From contig CAYOXM010000010.1 of assembly GCA_964407925.1 (NCBI GenBank), positions 1 to 44,606 on the forward strand: a stretch of 44,606 bases of DNA, given 5' to 3'. Below, piece after piece: positions 14,864 through 23,252 of this stretch (the stretch's first letter is position 1; every line of letters begins with the position of its first letter). The translations under genes were made by a program, and so were the position numbers. A model generated the notes under the pieces. That model was not told where the DNA came from. It saw nothing but the letters and a program-made list of their open reading frames with translations, and did no database searches. Origin of the DNA: CAYOXM01 sp964407925 (GTDB taxonomy: Bacteria > Patescibacteriota > Patescibacteriia > SG8-24).

Positions 14864-15343
14864 ATGCATGCCGCGACCGACCGCTACCCGCTGGTCACGA
14901 AAATCCGCAAGACCGCGTTCGTCATGGACCGCGTCGCCGGAAAGGCGCTCGCGGACGCTTTCGGCATGTCGTTCTCGCAGTTCCTCATCCTCGCCATCGT
15001 CGCGCATCACCCGAGCGTGACGCAGCGGGCGATTGCCGAGGCGCGGGACGTGACCGAGGCGGCCGTGAGCCGTCTCGTCGACCAGCTCCGGCGCAGCGGC
15101 AAGTTACGCAGGGTGACGAATCCGAAGAGCCGGCGCGAGCATCTGCTCACGATCACGCCGCTCGGCCGCCGCACGCTCGACAGGGCGTCGCGGCTCGTCG
15201 AGCGTCGACTTGAGACGTATTTCGCCCCGCTGAGCCTCGAAGAGCGCCGCGTGATGGAGCGGTCGTTCGACAAGGTCATGGCGGCTTTCCGCGCCGAATG
15301 CGACCGGGAGTGCGCGACGGCGAAAAGGCGACGTTTTCCTTGA
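14864..15343 (+). CDS. MarR-family transcriptional regulator
   Basis: 159 residues. Winged helix-turn-helix with flanking dimerisation helices: 'S-F-S-Q-F-L-I-L-A-I-V-A', recognition region 'T-Q-R-A-I-A-E-A-R-D-V-T-E-A-A-V-S-R-L-V-D-Q-L' (about 53-75), the wing 'R-R-V-T-N-P-K-S-R-R-E-H-L-L-T-I-T-P-L-G' with the conserved 'T-P-x-G' helix start. MarR proteins are dimeric repressors, often of neighbouring efflux genes and lifted by small ligands. The MacA/MacB-like exporter that begins 38 nt later is the obvious candidate target. Its promoter at 15340 overlaps the marR stop codon. That it represses either promoter is inference. Confidence 0.92.
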   Translation: MHAATDRYPLVTKIRKTAFVMDRVAGKALADAFGMSFSQFLILAIVAHHPSVTQRAIAEARDVTEAAVSRLVDQLRRSGKLRRVTNPKSRREHLLTITPLGRRTLDRASRLVERRLETYFAPLSLEERRVMERSFDKVMAAFRAECDRECATAKRRRFP

Positions 15344-15368
15344 AGCAGAGCCAAAAAAGTGGTATACT
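15340..15368 (+). promoter_or_regulatory. Promoter for the exporter operon
   Basis: TTGAAG at 15340-15345 (overlapping the marR TGA), 17-nt spacer, TATACT at 15363-15368 preceded by TGG; ATG 15382 is 13 nt further, so the leader is only a few bases. Confidence 0.82.
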
Positions 15369-15381
15369 TACTTTCCTGAAT

Positions 15382-17112
15382 ATGACCAAGTCCCGCAAGA
15401 TCAAGATCGTCTCCGCCGCCGTCGGCATCATCGTCGCCGTGGGCGTCGGCGTCGCCGTCACCCGCAAGCCCAAGGTCTCCTACGAGACCGAGGCGATCGG
15501 CAGGGGAACCGTCGTGCGTGAGGTTTCCGTCACCGGGTCGATCGCTCCGTCGAAGAAAATAAGCCTTCAGCCCGAAGTCGGCGGAAAGGTGGCCAGGGTC
15601 GCCGTCGCCGAAGGCGCCGACGTGAAGGCGGGCGACGTGCTCATCGAAATCGACACCAGGGACATCGCCGCCAAAGTCGCGTCGCAGCGCGCGGCCGCCG
15701 ATTCCGCGCGCGCCCGCCTCGCCGAGCTCGTCGCGGGCGCGACCCCGCAGGAGCTCGCGCTCGCCGAAACCGCGCTCGCGACCGCCACGTCGAAGCGGGA
15801 CTCGTCCGTCGCCGCCAAGGCCGACGCGCAGAAGTCGCTCGAGAACGCCAAGACCAATTACGCCAATGCCGTCGCGAAGGCCGCCTCGCTCATGAGCGGG
15901 AAGCTCGAGTCGTTCCTGCTCGATTACGACAAGGCCGACGCCGACGCGCGCGACGCCGTCGAGCGCCTCGCCGGCCCGATGTACACGTCGTCCGGACTCC
16001 TGACGTTCTCGACGCTCAACGCCGCCGCCGAGCAAAGCGCCGTCTCGACGCGCATCGACGCGAAGGCGCGGCTCACGGAACTCACCGCAGCCGTCGCGGC
16101 GATAAAGGCCGCGGGTACCGCCGAGGCCGCGCTGAACTCGTACGCGGTGGTCGCCGCCGACCTTTCCGCGATCAAGAAGCATCTCGAGGCGTCGCGTGAA
16201 GTCCTCAACTACACGTCAGGCCTCTCGTCGTCGACGCTTGCCACGTACCAGACCAACATCGGCGCCGCCCTCTCCTCCGTCAACCTCGTCATCCAGACGC
16301 TGTCCGCCGACAAGTCGAACGTCGACCTGCAGCAGAAGCTGAACGCGAGCGAAGTGACCGCCGCGCAGATTTCCGTTTCCAACGCCGAGGCCGCGCTCTC
16401 GTCGGCGACGTTCGCCGTCGAAACGAGCGAACGCGCCGTCGCGCAGGCGAAGGCCGACCTCGACCTCAAGAAGACCGGCAACCGCGCCGAAGTCATCGCC
16501 GCCCAGCGCGCCCGCGTCGCGGCCGAGGACGCGGCGCTCGCCGGACTCGTCGCCGATTTCGGCAAGCGCACCATCGTCGCGCCGCTCGACGGCGTCGTCA
16601 CCGAGGTCTCGACGGAGCCCGGCGAGACGGTCCAGCCCTCCCAGGTCGTCGTCGCGCTGAACGCCAAGGGAAAGTTCGAGATCGTCTCGAACGTTTCCGA
16701 GGTGGATATCGCGAGCGTCGCGGTCGGCCAGCCGGTCAGCGTCACGCTCGACGCGTTTCCGACCGACGAAAAGTGGTCCGGCAAGGTGGTGAGCGTCAAT
16801 CCCGCCGAGAAGGTCGTCGAGGGCGTCATCTTCTACGAGGCCAAGATCGTCTTCGATCAGGAGGATCCGCGCCTCAAGAGCGGCATGACCGCCAACCTCG
16901 ACATCGAGACGGGCCGCCGCGAGAACGCGCTGCGCGTCCCGCTGCGCGCCGTCCGCACGAAACCCGGCCGCACGTACGTCGAGCTGCTCGCGAACGGGCA
17001 GGCGCAGGAACGCGACGTGAAGATCGGCATCGAGAACAGCCAGTACGCCGAAGTCCTCGAGGGGCTGTCGGAAGGGGAAACGGTCATCGTCGCGACGTCC
17101 GACAAGAAGTGA
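15382..17112 (+). CDS. MacA/HlyD-type adaptor of an ABC exporter
   Basis: 576 residues, longer than usual MacA (about 370). One N-terminal membrane segment (8-26), then the first lipoyl half 'P-E-V-G-G-K-V-A-R-V-A-V-A-E-G' (about 67-81), a very long helical hairpin (about 105-390, Ala-rich heptads), the second lipoyl half 'V-A-P-L-D-G-V-V-T-E-V' (about 397-407) and beta-barrel and membrane-proximal domains to the end. In Gram-negatives such adaptors reach an outer-membrane channel; if this is a Patescibacterium without a classic outer membrane, the long hairpin must serve something else, such as a cell-wall conduit. It is the first gene of an adaptor, ATPase, permease, permease operon. Confidence 0.9.
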   Translation: MTKSRKIKIVSAAVGIIVAVGVGVAVTRKPKVSYETEAIGRGTVVREVSVTGSIAPSKKISLQPEVGGKVARVAVAEGADVKAGDVLIEIDTRDIAAKVASQRAAADSARARLAELVAGATPQELALAETALATATSKRDSSVAAKADAQKSLENAKTNYANAVAKAASLMSGKLESFLLDYDKADADARDAVERLAGPMYTSSGLLTFSTLNAAAEQSAVSTRIDAKARLTELTAAVAAIKAAGTAEAALNSYAVVAADLSAIKKHLEASREVLNYTSGLSSSTLATYQTNIGAALSSVNLVIQTLSADKSNVDLQQKLNASEVTAAQISVSNAEAALSSATFAVETSERAVAQAKADLDLKKTGNRAEVIAAQRARVAAEDAALAGLVADFGKRTIVAPLDGVVTEVSTEPGETVQPSQVVVALNAKGKFEIVSNVSEVDIASVAVGQPVSVTLDAFPTDEKWSGKVVSVNPAEKVVEGVIFYEAKIVFDQEDPRLKSGMTANLDIETGRRENALRVPLRAVRTKPGRTYVELLANGQAQERDVKIGIENSQYAEVLEGLSEGETVIVATSDKK

Positions 17113-17124
17113 CGGACGCGGCCT

Positions 17125-17799
17125 ATGGAACCGGTCATCAGGCTGGAAAAGCTCGCCAAGTCCTACCAGCAGGGCGAACAGACGGTGCGGGCGCTCGCCG
17201 GCATCGACCTCGTGCTCGAACGCGGCTCTTTCGTCGCGGTCATGGGCCCTTCCGGCTGCGGCAAGTCGACGCTCATGCACACGCTCGGTTTCCTGCTGAG
17301 CCCCACGGACGGGAAATATTTTTTCGAAGGCGAGGACGCGAGCGGCCTCTCCGAGGATCAGCGCGCCGAAATCAGGAACGGCAAGATCGGTTTCGTGTTC
17401 CAGAGCTTCAACCTGCTGCCGCGCACGTCGGTGCTCGACAACGTCCTCCTTCCCGTCGAGTACGCCAAGAACGGCGGCATCGCCAAGGCGCGCGAGCGCG
17501 CCCTTTCCCTCCTCGGCAAGGTCGGCCTGTCGCACCGCGTCAGCGCGAAGCCGAACCAGCTCTCGGGAGGCGAACAGCAGCGTTGCGCCATCGCCAGGGC
17601 GCTCATCAACGAACCGTCGCTCATCCTCGCCGACGAACCGACGGGCAACCTCGACTCCAAGACGTCGGACGACATCATGCGGCTCATCAAGGGCCTGCAC
17701 GAGGAAGGGCACACCATCGTCATGGTGACGCACGAGGAGGACATCGCCCAGATCGCCGAACGGACCATCCGCATGCGGGACGGCCGCATCGTTTCCTGA
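17125..17799 (+). CDS. MacB/LolD-type ABC ATPase
   Basis: 224 residues. Walker A GPSGCGKS (41-48), Q-loop in 'F-V-F-Q-S-F-N-L-L-P', signature LSGGEQQR (146-153), Walker B 'L-I-L-A-D-E-P' with 'T-G-N-L-D' and switch His203. 'F-N-L-L-P' and 'A-D-E-P-T-G-N-L-D' are diagnostic of the LolD/MacB/FtsE/SalX group of mechanotransmission ABC systems. Unlike Gram-negative MacB, ATPase and permease are separate proteins, as in Gram-positive systems. It begins 12 nt after the adaptor stop and ends 7 nt before the first permease. Confidence 0.95.
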   Translation: MEPVIRLEKLAKSYQQGEQTVRALAGIDLVLERGSFVAVMGPSGCGKSTLMHTLGFLLSPTDGKYFFEGEDASGLSEDQRAEIRNGKIGFVFQSFNLLPRTSVLDNVLLPVEYAKNGGIAKARERALSLLGKVGLSHRVSAKPNQLSGGEQQRCAIARALINEPSLILADEPTGNLDSKTSDDIMRLIKGLHEEGHTIVMVTHEEDIAQIAERTIRMRDGRIVS

Positions 17800-17806
17800 C
17801 ACCGCC

Positions 17807-19033
17807 ATGCTCAAGGACGTCGCACACGCCTTCCGCAACCTCGCGGCGTCGAAAAGCCGCACCGCGCTCACGACCCTCGGGATCCTCATCGGGGTGATGT
17901 CGGTCGTCGCCGTTTCTTCCGTCGGCAGGAGCGCGCAGGGACTCGTGCTCGGCCAAGTCACCGCGTTCGGGTCGAACCTCGTCGGCGTCCTGCCGGGGAG
18001 CAGCGAGGAGGACGGCCCGCCTGCCGCCGCGATGGGCATCGTCACGACGACGTTCACCGAGCGCGACTACCGCGCCATCCGCGACGTGCCGCACGTCGTG
18101 GCCGGTTCGCCGTACGTCCGCACGGCAGAGTCCATCGCCTACGAGGAAAAGGCGTTCATCACCGGGGTGAGCGGCAACGGCGAGGAGCTGCCGGCGCTCG
18201 AGGACGCCGAAATCGCCGAAGGCCGGTTCTTCGACCGCCGCGACGTCGAGGCGACCAGCCGGTACGTCGTGCTAGGCCACAAGGTCGCGGAAAAGCTCGG
18301 TTTCGCCGGCAGCCCGATCGGGAAACAGGTGCGCATCAAGGGTTTGGCGTTCCAGGTCATCGGCGTGATGAAGGAACGCGGCTCGGCGTTTTTCCAGGAC
18401 CAGGACGACACGGTCTTCATCCCCGTCACCGCGGCCCAGAAACTTTTGGTCGGCATCGACTACGTGAATTTCGCGCGCTTGAAGGTCGACGCGGCCGAGA
18501 ACGTCGCCGGAGTGGTGCGCGAGGTCGGCGACACCCTGCGCCGCAGGCATCACATAAAGGACGCCGCCAAGGACGATTTTTCGATACGTTCGGCGAATCA
18601 GGCGGTCGAGCTTCTCGGCAACGTCACGGGAGCCATCAACGGCTTCCTCCTCGTCGTCACCGCCGTGTCGCTTCTCGTCGGCGGCGTGAACATCATGAAC
18701 ATCATGTACGTCGCCGTGCGCGAGCGGACGCGCGAGATCGGCCTGCGAAAGGCGCTCGGCGCGAAGCCGCGGCGGATACTCGTGCAGTTCCTCGCCGAGA
18801 GCGCGGCCGTGTCCTTCCTCGGCGGTCTCGCGGGACTCCTGCTGGGCACGCTCGTCGCGCTTCTCGTTTCGGTGGTCGCGGTGAAGAACGGGCTCGACTG
18901 GCAGTTCCAGTTCTCCGGCAGCGCGTCGGCACTCGCCCTCGCGGTGTCCGTCGGCATCGGCCTCGGCTTCGGCGTCGGTCCCGCGGCGAGCGCGGCGAAA
19001 CTCGACGCCATCGAGGCCCTCCGTTACGAGTAG
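17807..19033 (+). CDS. MacB/FtsX-type permease 1
   Basis: 408 residues with the standard four-helix layout: helix 1 at about 20-40 ('S-R-T-A-L-T-T-L-G-I-L-I-G-V'), a large extracytoplasmic MacB_PCD domain (about 45-270), and three C-terminal FtsX helices with 'N-I-M-N-I-M-Y-V-A-V-R-E-R-T-R-E-I-G-L-R-K-A-L-G-A', the conserved coupling segment, and a final 'A-I-E-A-L-R-Y-E' tail. It pairs with the ATPase at 17125. It is homologous to the next gene but clearly diverged, so the channel is probably a heterodimer. Confidence 0.93.
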   Translation: MLKDVAHAFRNLAASKSRTALTTLGILIGVMSVVAVSSVGRSAQGLVLGQVTAFGSNLVGVLPGSSEEDGPPAAAMGIVTTTFTERDYRAIRDVPHVVAGSPYVRTAESIAYEEKAFITGVSGNGEELPALEDAEIAEGRFFDRRDVEATSRYVVLGHKVAEKLGFAGSPIGKQVRIKGLAFQVIGVMKERGSAFFQDQDDTVFIPVTAAQKLLVGIDYVNFARLKVDAAENVAGVVREVGDTLRRRHHIKDAAKDDFSIRSANQAVELLGNVTGAINGFLLVVTAVSLLVGGVNIMNIMYVAVRERTREIGLRKALGAKPRRILVQFLAESAAVSFLGGLAGLLLGTLVALLVSVVAVKNGLDWQFQFSGSASALALAVSVGIGLGFGVGPAASAAKLDAIEALRYE

Positions 19034-19041
19034 GTTTCCGT

Positions 19042-20298
19042 ATGCATTTTCACGATTTGGCGCTGTCATCGTTCAAGAACCTCCGCCGCAACCGCCTGCG
19101 GACGGCATTGTCGCTCGCCGGCATCGTCATCGGCGTCTTTTCGGTGACGCTCATCATTTCGCTCGGCGTCGGCGTGAAGTCGGCGATCCTCGGGTACATC
19201 GAGGGGAACGTCGGCAAGGATTTCATCCAGCTCAATCCCGCGATTCCCGGCGCGTCGTCCGGAAATTCGATGGTCGCGCTCATGATGGGCACGGGGCCGG
19301 TCTCGCTTGACTACGACGACGTGCAGGCGATCGCCGACCCGAAGAACGTGCCGTATGCCGTCGCGGTGAACGGCCAAGTGACCGGCCAGGGGTTCATCCG
19401 GTACGGCAACGAGGAGTACCGCTCGCTCCTGCTCGGTTCGTCCGCGACCCTTCCGCTCATCACGCCGGTCATCAAGGTCGGACAGGGGCGGTACTTCTCG
19501 GACGAGGAGGACAAGTCGCTCGCGTCGGTCATCGTGCTCGGGCCGAAGGTGGCGGCGAAGCTGTTCGGCGCGGAGGATCCCGTCGGCAAGAAGGTGAAGC
19601 TCAAGGATCTGCCGCTCGAGGTCATCGGCGTGTTCAAGCCGGCGGGAAGCCAGTTCGGCCTCGACTACGACACGATGGCGCTCCTGCCGCTCCGCACGAT
19701 GCAGAAGCGCGTGCTCGGGTCTGACAAGGTCATCGAGATGCACGTGAAGGCGCTCGACGAGGCCCACGTCGAGCAGACGGTGTTCGACATCACGCGCACG
19801 CTCCGCAAGCGGCATAACGTCACCGATCCGACGAAGGACGACTTCACCATCAGCACGTCGATCGAGATCACCGACCGCATCAGGACCATCACGACCGCGA
19901 TCACGTATTTTCTGGGTTTCCTCGCCGCCATCTCGCTCCTCGTGGGCGGCATCGGCATCATGAACATCATGCTTGTGACCGTGACCGAGCGCATCCGCGA
20001 GGTCGGCCTCCGCAAGGCGGTGGGAGCGAAGGACGGCGACATCTTGGCGCAGTTCCTCGCCGAATCCGTCGCGCTCACGACGATGGGCGGGCTGATCGGC
20101 GGCGGCATCGGTTTCCTCGTCACCCTCGTCGCCGTCGCGGTGATGCGTCATCTCGGCCTCGCCGTGCCGTACCTCGTTTCGGTTCCCGCGTTCCTCGGCG
20201 CCGCCGGCGTCTCCGCCGCCATCGGCATCGTGTTCGGCCTGTATCCCGCGCGCAAGGCGGCGAAGGCGGATGCCATCACGTCGCTGCGGTACGAGTAG
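19042..20298 (+). CDS. MacB/FtsX-type permease 2
   Basis: 418 residues, same layout as the preceding permease: helix 1 'N-R-L-R-T-A-L-S-L-A-G-I-V-I-G-V', periplasmic-type domain, then 'G-G-I-G-I-M-N-I-M-L-V-T-V-T-E-R' with 'R-E-V-G-L-R-K-A-V-G-A' and three C-terminal helices ending 'A-I-T-S-L-R-Y-E'. It starts 8 nt after permease 1 stops. Having two different permeases and a single ATPase suggests a heterodimeric channel with an ATPase homodimer. MacB-like systems move peptides, lipids, lipoproteins or macrolides; the substrate here is unknown. The operon appears to end at the repeat element after 20298. Confidence 0.93.
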   Translation: MHFHDLALSSFKNLRRNRLRTALSLAGIVIGVFSVTLIISLGVGVKSAILGYIEGNVGKDFIQLNPAIPGASSGNSMVALMMGTGPVSLDYDDVQAIADPKNVPYAVAVNGQVTGQGFIRYGNEEYRSLLLGSSATLPLITPVIKVGQGRYFSDEEDKSLASVIVLGPKVAAKLFGAEDPVGKKVKLKDLPLEVIGVFKPAGSQFGLDYDTMALLPLRTMQKRVLGSDKVIEMHVKALDEAHVEQTVFDITRTLRKRHNVTDPTKDDFTISTSIEITDRIRTITTAITYFLGFLAAISLLVGGIGIMNIMLVTVTERIREVGLRKAVGAKDGDILAQFLAESVALTTMGGLIGGGIGFLVTLVAVAVMRHLGLAVPYLVSVPAFLGAAGVSAAIGIVFGLYPARKAAKADAITSLRYE

Positions 20299-20413
20299 GG
20301 AGGCGGGAGTCGAGAGTCGAAAGCGGAAAGTCGAGAGCGGAACGGCGGAACGCGGAGGGCTGATCGGCCCCGCGCTTTCCACTTTCAACTCTCGACTTTT
20401 CACTTTCTCGGCG
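20299..20413. repeat. Long imperfect inverted repeat, element 2
   Basis: Left arm built of GTCGAGAGTCGAAAG / GGAAAGTCGAGAG words (about 20308-20340), right arm built of CTTTCCACTTTC / AACTCTCGACTTTTC words (about 20377-20408). Follows the last permease gene. Same compositional style as elements at 95 and 39335 but a different word (TCGAAAG instead of GGTTAGAG). Confidence 0.65.
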
Positions 20414-20455
20414 ATGGGGCACGGTTGAGGAAGTCCTTTCACAAGGAGGCCCGTC

Positions 20456-21679
20456 TTGGCCGATCGGCATCGCGACGCCGCGGCGCGGGCCGAGGGCCTG
20501 CGTCGCAACCACTCGCTCGTCTTCTGGAAGAATTTCGCGCAGTGCGGGATGTTCCTTAATCCCGCTTGGGCCCTCTTCCTGATGTCCCGCGGGCTCGACG
20601 ACCGCGAGGTCTTCCAGATCGGGATGATCTATGCGGTCGTCACCGTGTTCGCGGAAATCCCGACCAGCTGGGTCGGCGACCACGTCGGCAGGCGCAGGGG
20701 GCTCCTGCTCGGCACGCTCACGCTGTGCGCCTCGGCGTACTTGCAGGTGACCGCGTCGGGCTTCCTCCTTCTCGCCGCAGTCATGGCGCTCCGCGCCGTT
20801 GGCGACGCGTTCCACTCGGGCACCGAGGAGGCGGTCATCGTCGATTCGGCGCGCGAGCTCGGACATCCCGAAGACGTCACGCATGACACCGGCGTCGGCG
20901 CGAGCGGCAACTATTTGGCGAAGGCCGTCGTGCCGGTCGTCTTCGCCGTCGCGTCGCTCTGGCTTTCCGGCAGCGCGCTGTTCGCGGTGATGGCGTGGCT
21001 CACTGCCGCGGCGGCGACTGCCGCACTCCTTCCGGTCGCGATGATCACGGAGCCGGGCGTCGGGCGAATCACGACGGTGCGCGCCGCGCTCGCGCCGTTC
21101 CGTCGGCACCCCATCCTGTGGACATTCACGTTCCACGGCGGGTTTCGGCTCACGGCGGTTCTCGTGTTCTTCACGGCCTATCCCGCCAGGTTCGCCGCGC
21201 TCGGCGTGGGCAGCGTCGCGCTCGGAACGTTCTACGCCTTGTTCCACCTTTCCATGGTCGCGCATTCGCGCCTTGCCTGGAAACTGGACCGCCGGTTCGG
21301 TTCCGCCCGCATCGTGAACGCCATGTCCGCGGCATGCGTGCCGCTCGGCCTCGCCGTCGCCTTCACCGGTTCGGCGGCGCTCGCCTGCGCGGCGGGGCTC
21401 GCCGCGTTCAGCCTCGCCGAGGCGCGCGGCATCTATTACGTCCGGCACGTGAACGACTTCATCCCGCCGGAGGCGCGAGCGACGACGCTGTCGCTCATGC
21501 GCATGTTCCAGCGGGTGGCCGAGGTGCCGGTCCTGCTCGTCGCCTCGTGGCTCGCGGAGCGGGGTATCGGCATGGTCTTCGGCCTCTTTGCCGCGCTGTG
21601 CCTCCTGTTGCGCCTCATTCCGTTCCCGTCCGACGCGCGCATCGCCGCCGCGAAACGCGCTCTCGCGCCGCGCCCTTAA
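20456..21679 (+). CDS. Major facilitator superfamily permease
   Basis: 407 residues with twelve likely membrane helices. The TTG start at 20456 is chosen because an AAGGAGG site sits about 7 nt before it and nothing comparable precedes a later ATG. The loop after helix 2 carries 'E-I-P-T-S-W-V-G-D-H-V-G-R-R-R-G', a form of the MFS motif A (GxxxDxxGRR), and an 'E-E-A-V-I-V-D' stretch follows helix 4. Such 'YQGE/ESTL-like' MFS proteins with 'D-D-R-E-V-F-Q-I-G' near the N-terminus are drug or metabolite exporters, but no substrate can be named. Probably monocistronic, ending in a terminator that overlaps the stop codon. Confidence 0.88.
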   Translation: MADRHRDAAARAEGLRRNHSLVFWKNFAQCGMFLNPAWALFLMSRGLDDREVFQIGMIYAVVTVFAEIPTSWVGDHVGRRRGLLLGTLTLCASAYLQVTASGFLLLAAVMALRAVGDAFHSGTEEAVIVDSARELGHPEDVTHDTGVGASGNYLAKAVVPVVFAVASLWLSGSALFAVMAWLTAAAATAALLPVAMITEPGVGRITTVRAALAPFRRHPILWTFTFHGGFRLTAVLVFFTAYPARFAALGVGSVALGTFYALFHLSMVAHSRLAWKLDRRFGSARIVNAMSAACVPLGLAVAFTGSAALACAAGLAAFSLAEARGIYYVRHVNDFIPPEARATTLSLMRMFQRVAEVPVLLVASWLAERGIGMVFGLFAALCLLLRLIPFPSDARIAAAKRALAPRP

Positions 21680-21692
21680 GGGGCGCGGTTTT
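21668..21692 (+). terminator. Rho-independent terminator over the stop codon
   Basis: CCGCGCCC (21668-21675) / GGGCGCGG (21681-21688) with the TAA stop in the loop, then TTTT. Confidence 0.85.
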
Positions 21693-21715
21693 CTTACTGT
21701 GCGGGAACCGGCCCT

Positions 21716-21744
21716 TTTTCGTTCCCGCCGCGTCGTGTTAGGCT
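21716..21744 (+). promoter_or_regulatory. Promoter for the nuclease gene at 21756
   Basis: Weak -35 TTTTCG (21716-21721), 17-nt spacer, TAGGCT (21739-21744) preceded by TGT; ATG 11 nt later. Confidence 0.5.
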
Positions 21745-21755
21745 GAGCCCAGCAT

Positions 21756-23207
21756 ATGGCCTCGCCTCGTGCAGCGAAAAAAACCGCAGCGCCGCAACGC
21801 GTCACCGCGACGATGTTCTTCAAGCACGACGCCTGTCCGCACTGGCTCTGGTTCGACGAACACGGCGATCCCGACAGGAAGATCGCCCAGTCGAGCTTCA
21901 CGCGCATGCTGCTCGAGCGCGGGCTCAAACACGAGAAGGACATCGTCGGCGAATACGCGTTCGTCGAAGTGAAGAGGGGCGGCGGCAACGCGGCGCGGTT
22001 CAGGGAGACGCTGAAGCTGATGCGTCAGGGCGTCGACCGCATCTATCACGGCGTGCTGCTGTCTGACGAATTCGTCGGCGAGCCGGATCTGCTCGAGAAA
22101 CGGACCGACAAGCCGTCGTCGTTCGGGGCGTACCATTACGTCGCCATCGACATCAAGAGCGCGGAACGCCTTTCCGACGCGCACAAGTACCAGCTCGTCT
22201 GCTACGGCGAGCTGCTCAAGGCGGTGCAGGGGACGCGGCCGGAGGAGGGATACGTCCTCAACGCCTCGCGGACGCTCATCAGCTTCCCCCTGCGCGAGTT
22301 CGAGACGCAGTTCCATGCCGCGCTCGGCGAGATTCGCGAAGTGCTCGGCGGCAAGCGTCCGGAGCCGCACCTGTCGTCATCCTGCAAGCAGTCGCCGTGG
22401 TTCAACGAGTGCAAGGCGCTCGCGCTCGAGACGCGCGACGTCGCGCTGCTTTACAACGTGAAGAAGAAGGCCGTGCTCGCGCTGCGCGAAGCCGGCGTGC
22501 GCACGATAGACGACGCCGCCGGCATCGATCCCGCCGCGCTCTCGGGAACCGCGCCGGCGCTCAAGAAGGCGCTCCTCGAACGCGTCGTCCTGCAGGCGCG
22601 CGCGCTGCTCGAGGAACGGCACTTCGTCCGCAAGCCGATAGCGCTGCCCACGGCGCCGCTCGAACTGCATTTCGACATCGAGGGCGACCCGCTCGAGGGC
22701 GTCGAATACCTTTTCGGCTTCCTCCGCGTGGCCGGCGGGACGGAAACGTTCGAATACCAGCTCGCCGAACGTCCGGAGGACGAGTGGAAGATGTGGGAGG
22801 AGTTCCTCGAATACGCGGACGCGCTGCCGCAGGAGTTCGTCGTCTACCACTACGGCACGTACGAGATGACCAGGCTCGCCGCGCTCGAAAAAAAATACGG
22901 CGGCGGCAGGTCGCTCGACCGCTTCAGGGAGCGCCTCGTCGACCTGAACGAGATCGTGAAGGAATGCGTCGTCTTTCCGCTGCTGTTTTACGGCATCAAG
23001 GACATCGGCAAATACATCGGTTTCGCGCGCGAAGGCAAGATTGCCGGAGGGGGGGAGTCGGTCGCCTATTACGAAGAGTGGCTGAAGACCGGGAACAGGA
23101 AACGGCTCGACGACATCCTCCTCTATAACAAAGAAGACGTGATCGCGACGGCGCGGCTGCGCGATTGGCTCGATGCGGAGCGCGCGAAACCCGCGGACGG
23201 GACGTGA
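21756..23207 (+). CDS. TM0106-family RecB-like nuclease with RNase H-like domain
   Basis: 483 residues matching the layout of the TM0106 (TIGR03491) family. N-terminal PD-(D/E)xK nuclease: Glu109-Pro-Asp111 and the 'A-I-D-I-K-S' strand (Asp132, Lys134). Cysteines at 27, 210 and 219 lie where RecB-type nucleases hold an Fe-S cluster; the usual middle Cys of the C-terminal set appears to be Ser213. C-terminal DEDD exonuclease-like domain (RNase_H_2): 'F-D-I-E-G-D-P' (Asp307, Glu309), 'V-Y-H-Y-G-T-Y-E' and 'Y-N-K-E-D-V-I-A-T'. So it carries two nuclease-type active sites. In other bacteria the family is stand-alone and linked to DNA repair by inference only. Confidence 0.92.
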   Translation: MASPRAAKKTAAPQRVTATMFFKHDACPHWLWFDEHGDPDRKIAQSSFTRMLLERGLKHEKDIVGEYAFVEVKRGGGNAARFRETLKLMRQGVDRIYHGVLLSDEFVGEPDLLEKRTDKPSSFGAYHYVAIDIKSAERLSDAHKYQLVCYGELLKAVQGTRPEEGYVLNASRTLISFPLREFETQFHAALGEIREVLGGKRPEPHLSSSCKQSPWFNECKALALETRDVALLYNVKKKAVLALREAGVRTIDDAAGIDPAALSGTAPALKKALLERVVLQARALLEERHFVRKPIALPTAPLELHFDIEGDPLEGVEYLFGFLRVAGGTETFEYQLAERPEDEWKMWEEFLEYADALPQEFVVYHYGTYEMTRLAALEKKYGGGRSLDRFRERLVDLNEIVKECVVFPLLFYGIKDIGKYIGFAREGKIAGGGESVAYYEEWLKTGNRKRLDDILLYNKEDVIATARLRDWLDAERAKPADGT

Positions 23208-23233
23208 AAAGCGGCCGGCAGGCCGCTTTTCAC
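23204..23233. terminator. Hairpin between convergent genes
   Basis: 13-bp perfect stem GTGAAAAGCGGCC (23204-23216) / GGCCGCTTTTCAC (23221-23233), loop GGCA. It includes the stop codon of the nuclease gene. The U-tract is only TTTT within the stem, so termination strength is uncertain; symmetric enough to serve both strands. Confidence 0.75.
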
Positions 23234-23252
23234 GTTCTTCGCGCCCGTCCAG

